The notes beneath the pieces are model-generated. The model worked only from the letters and a program-made list of their open reading frames with translations, did no database searches and had not been told where the DNA came from. The translations under genes were made by a program, and so were the position numbers. DNA of 54,525 nt from a virus: positions 1 to 54,525 of the IMG/VR virus record IMGVR_UViG_3300009181_001959, one strand, 5' to 3'. This document shows, piece after piece, positions 52,448 to 54,525 of the stretch (positions are counted from its first letter, which is position 1; every line of letters starts with the position of its first letter).

Positions 52448-53788
52448 ATGAGATTTGTTGAATTTAAAGAAACAGCTACAGCCACAAAAATATATGCCAT
52501 TGGTGACAGTCATGCCGTGGCCGTTGCCGGCACAGGTAAATTTATCAGTCTAGCAACAAATGGTAGAAGTGCAATGAATGGAGCCAATGATGATGCTGTT
52601 GGAAAAGTAACTCCAGGCAGTACTGTGGTGTTAAGTGCTGGTGCCAACGACATGGCAAATCCCAACAAGCAACAAGTCGTGAGTCGTATCTCTAGCCTAA
52701 TCAGTGCATTACAACAAAAAGATTGTAAGGTGTTTTATATTCTATTTGCTGAAACAGATAATCCCAAATTTGCACAAGACCGAAACCAATTGAGACAACT
52801 GGTAAAAGCAAGTTTACCAGCTGGTGTTGAAGTTATTGACATGGGCAAACTAAGTGTGGCCAGCGGAGACGGCATCCATGCTCCAATGGGTTGGTACGCA
52901 AGTGCATCGGCAAAAGTGACAGCCGGAGCAAAGCCAGGACAAGCACCAACACCAGATTCAAAAGCAACAAAGCGAGGGTTATTTGATCCCCCAGCTAATT
53001 ATATTCAAGTACCAACTGGTCCTAAAATGGGCAGTAGAGGAGTTGAAGTTATCAACTTGCAACGTGCATTGATGGCATTGGGCTATGATATTGGACGAAC
53101 AAAGGACGACGGTATTCTTGGCAAGTATACGAGTGCGGCTATTTCAAAGTTCCAAGCAGATAACAAATTACAAGCAACCGGCATTGCAACACCTGAAACT
53201 GTTGAAGCAGTAAACAAGGCAGTTGCCGCTAACCCAAACAAAACTAAATTAGAAAAAGCCAAGCCAGAAGAGTTCAAAGGTAAGATTGAAGTCAGTGCAT
53301 TGGGCGATAAAGAATCAAGAGCAGTCTTGAGTAAAGAAGCAGGAAGTCAAGGCATTAAGGGCAAAGAGCTTGCGGCCTTCCTGGCACAATGTAGTCATGA
53401 AAGCGGCGGCTTTAGATACCTAAGTGAAATATGGGGACCAACAGCCGCACAGCAAGGTTACGAAGGTCGTAGAGATTTAGGTAATACACAAAAGGGTGAC
53501 GGCTATCGTTATAGGGGTCGAGGATACATTCAGCTAACTGGTAAACATAATTACGCACAAGCTGGCCAAGCACTGGGTTTAGATTTACTTAAAAATCCAG
53601 ATCAAGCCTCAACACCAGCTATTGGTGCAAAAACTTCCGTTTGGTTTTGGAAGACCAATGTACAATCCAGGGTCAGTAACTGGGATGACGTCACGGCTAT
53701 AACTAAAATAGTAAACGGAGGATATAACGGATTAGACGATCGCAAGATGCGTTATGCCGCCTTTACACAAGCGATGAATGTGGCCTAA
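52448..53788 (+). CDS. SGNH - peptidoglycan-binding - GH19 lysin with CTS-like N-terminus
   Basis: 446 aa. It starts MRFVEFKETA. SGNH hydrolase domain 14-160: GDSH (19-22, Ser21), GAND (65-68), and DGIH (141-144) as the D-x-x-H dyad. PG_binding_1 domain about 190-255 (VINLQRALMALGYDIG ... LGKYTSAAISKFQ). GH19 glycosidase 285-446: HESGG (317-321, catalytic Glu318) and RYRGRGYIQLTG (354-365). The enzyme could remove O-acetyl groups and then cut glycan strands. It follows the M23 gene by 2 nt. Confidence 0.88.
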   Translation: MRFVEFKETATATKIYAIGDSHAVAVAGTGKFISLATNGRSAMNGANDDAVGKVTPGSTVVLSAGANDMANPNKQQVVSRISSLISALQQKDCKVFYILFAETDNPKFAQDRNQLRQLVKASLPAGVEVIDMGKLSVASGDGIHAPMGWYASASAKVTAGAKPGQAPTPDSKATKRGLFDPPANYIQVPTGPKMGSRGVEVINLQRALMALGYDIGRTKDDGILGKYTSAAISKFQADNKLQATGIATPETVEAVNKAVAANPNKTKLEKAKPEEFKGKIEVSALGDKESRAVLSKEAGSQGIKGKELAAFLAQCSHESGGFRYLSEIWGPTAAQQGYEGRRDLGNTQKGDGYRYRGRGYIQLTGKHNYAQAGQALGLDLLKNPDQASTPAIGAKTSVWFWKTNVQSRVSNWDDVTAITKIVNGGYNGLDDRKMRYAAFTQAMNVA

Positions 53789-53789
53789 T

Positions 53790-54338
53790 ATGAGTCTAGC
53801 TGGAACACTACTAATAGCACCGCCCAAGTTAAAAAATAACTTTTGGTATAAGAGTGTGATATTTTTAACAGAGCACCATAAGAATGGTAGCATGGGCCTT
53901 ATACTGAACAAACGTAGCCAAATGAGTGTTAGTGAGTTCAGTGAACAAGTGGGCATTCGTTTGAACATTCCTGGATTTATCTACTTGGGCGGACCAGTTA
54001 ACATCAAAGCTCTAAGTATGCTACACAGCAGTGAATGGACTTGCACAAATACCATGCAAATCAACAAGCAATTTGCAATCAGTAGTGCAGAAGATTTGTT
54101 AGTTAGATTGGGTGACGGAGATTCTCCCAAACACTTTAGATTGTTTTTGGGCCTTTGTGGTTGGGCACCAAAACAACTAATGGAAGAACTCAAAGGTACT
54201 CCGCCTAGAGATCATAGTTTTAGTTGGCTCACAGCAAGTGCGGACCACGAAAGCGTTTTTGAAAATGATCTTAAAGATCAATGGAACTCCGCCGTGGAAC
54301 GTAGCGGCAACGAGTTTGTTCAATCAATCTTGGCTTAA
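53790..54338 (+). CDS. YqgE/AlgH family (UPF0301) protein
   Basis: 182 aa from the ATG at 53790; the frame continues upstream to 53778. SLAGTLLIAPPKLKNNFWYK at the start, IFLTEHHKNGSMGLILNK (about 24-41), YLGGPVN (about 68-74) and LFLGLCGWAPKQLMEEL (about 118-134) are the family landmarks. Bacterial homologues are about 187 aa; AlgH is linked to alginate regulation in Pseudomonas, but the molecular function is unknown. Two nt separate it from the lysin gene. Confidence 0.85.
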   Translation: MSLAGTLLIAPPKLKNNFWYKSVIFLTEHHKNGSMGLILNKRSQMSVSEFSEQVGIRLNIPGFIYLGGPVNIKALSMLHSSEWTCTNTMQINKQFAISSAEDLLVRLGDGDSPKHFRLFLGLCGWAPKQLMEELKGTPPRDHSFSWLTASADHESVFENDLKDQWNSAVERSGNEFVQSILA

Positions 54339-54358
54339 ATACAGTTCTGTAGTATAAT
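54334..54358 (+). promoter_or_regulatory. Overlapping CTTAAATA and TATAAT elements
   Basis: CTTAAATA (54334-54341) is late-like; TATAAT (54353-54358), with a weak TTGGCT 18 nt upstream, is early-like. Both lie before the HNH gene. Confidence 0.4.
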
Positions 54359-54389
54359 CAACTGTTAAAAGCAGTTTTAAGGAATCAAA

Positions 54390-54525
54390 GTGGACACGCT
54401 AGTACTAAATGCTGACGGAGCCCCCGTCAACTTTTTACCCCTGAGTACGATAAATTGGCAAGAAGCCATACGCTATATGGTGCTGGACAAAGCACACGTG
54501 GTCGCATGGCATGACGATTGGATCG
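54390..54525 (+). CDS. HNH endonuclease, 3' end outside the window
   Basis: The start is the GTG at 54390, with TTAAGGA 6 nt upstream. The 45 visible codons begin VDTLVLNADGAPVNFLPLST and continue with INWQEAIRYMVLDKAHVVAW. This is the typical N-terminus of the VLNxxxxPLxxxxWxxAxxLxxxxKAxVV group of HNH nucleases. The HNH motif itself would lie beyond the right edge. Confidence 0.75.
   Translation, partial: MDTLVLNADGAPVNFLPLSTINWQEAIRYMVLDKAHVVAWHDDWI

Overview
The window is a piece of the genome of a tailed phage of the T4 superfamily, probably a myovirus of an aquatic bacterium. Phage identity rests on UvsY (248-700), UvsW (7980-9449), a gp61-type primase (18971-19966) and a gp41-type DnaB-family helicase (19963-21381). 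It is supported by T4-like late promoter motifs (TATAAATA and variants), consensus sigma-70 early promoters, three tRNAs and long runs of very small overlapping genes. The host cannot be named from the sequence. The consensus -35/-10 boxes point to a bacterium with an ordinary primary sigma factor.

Layout. (1) 1-15.5 kb: the recombination genes uvsY and uvsW flank a large sugar and glycan island. It holds nucleotidyltransferase-cupin and nucleotidyltransferase-HAD fusions, several glycosyltransferase-like proteins, a FkbM methyltransferase, a kinase, an alpha/beta hydrolase, two WavE-like paralogues and two further methyltransferases. (2) 15.5-21.4 kb: a replication block with a possible clamp-loader subunit, a Zn-finger protein, a drastically shortened DnaE-like polymerase palm protein of 192 aa, a structural protein, primase and helicase. 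(3) 21.4-24 kb: small genes on both strands, many next to late promoter motifs. (4) 24.2-35.8 kb: a leftward early array of about 30 small genes. It is driven by about 20 almost identical promoters (TTGACA, 17 nt, TATACT or TATAAT) and contains tRNA-Met/Ile(CAT), tRNA-Asp(GTC), an AAA+ ATPase and an SSB-tail-like protein. (5) 35.8-37.4 kb: a divergent control hub, largely noncoding, with a likely small RNA and many GTATATAC palindromes. (6) 37.4-41.8 kb: a 2OG oxygenase, a methyltransferase, a glycosyltransferase-like protein, a UDP-sugar dehydrogenase and an SGNH protein. (7) 41.8-49.6 kb: a second leftward array. Most of it is one polycistron whose genes overlap by ATGA, and it includes a four-member paralogue family and tRNA-Arg(TCT). 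(8) 49.6-54.5 kb: a PRTase/HAD pair, then a rightward set of a heptose-epimerase-like enzyme, a basic internal-protein candidate, an M23 peptidase, an SGNH-PGBD-GH19 lysin, YqgE and the start of an HNH nuclease gene.

Working model. Host RNA polymerase reads the two leftward arrays of small takeover genes early. Replication and recombination genes lie in the left third. Late genes carry TATAAATA-type motifs, several of them so close to the start codon that the message would be leaderless. The sugar genes probably decorate virion glycans or remodel the host surface. The most unusual items are the mini-DnaE protein, peptidoglycan hydrolases starting with capsid-targeting-like peptides, a protein ending in an SSB-like tail, the leaderless promoter geometry, and two structured noncoding regions.
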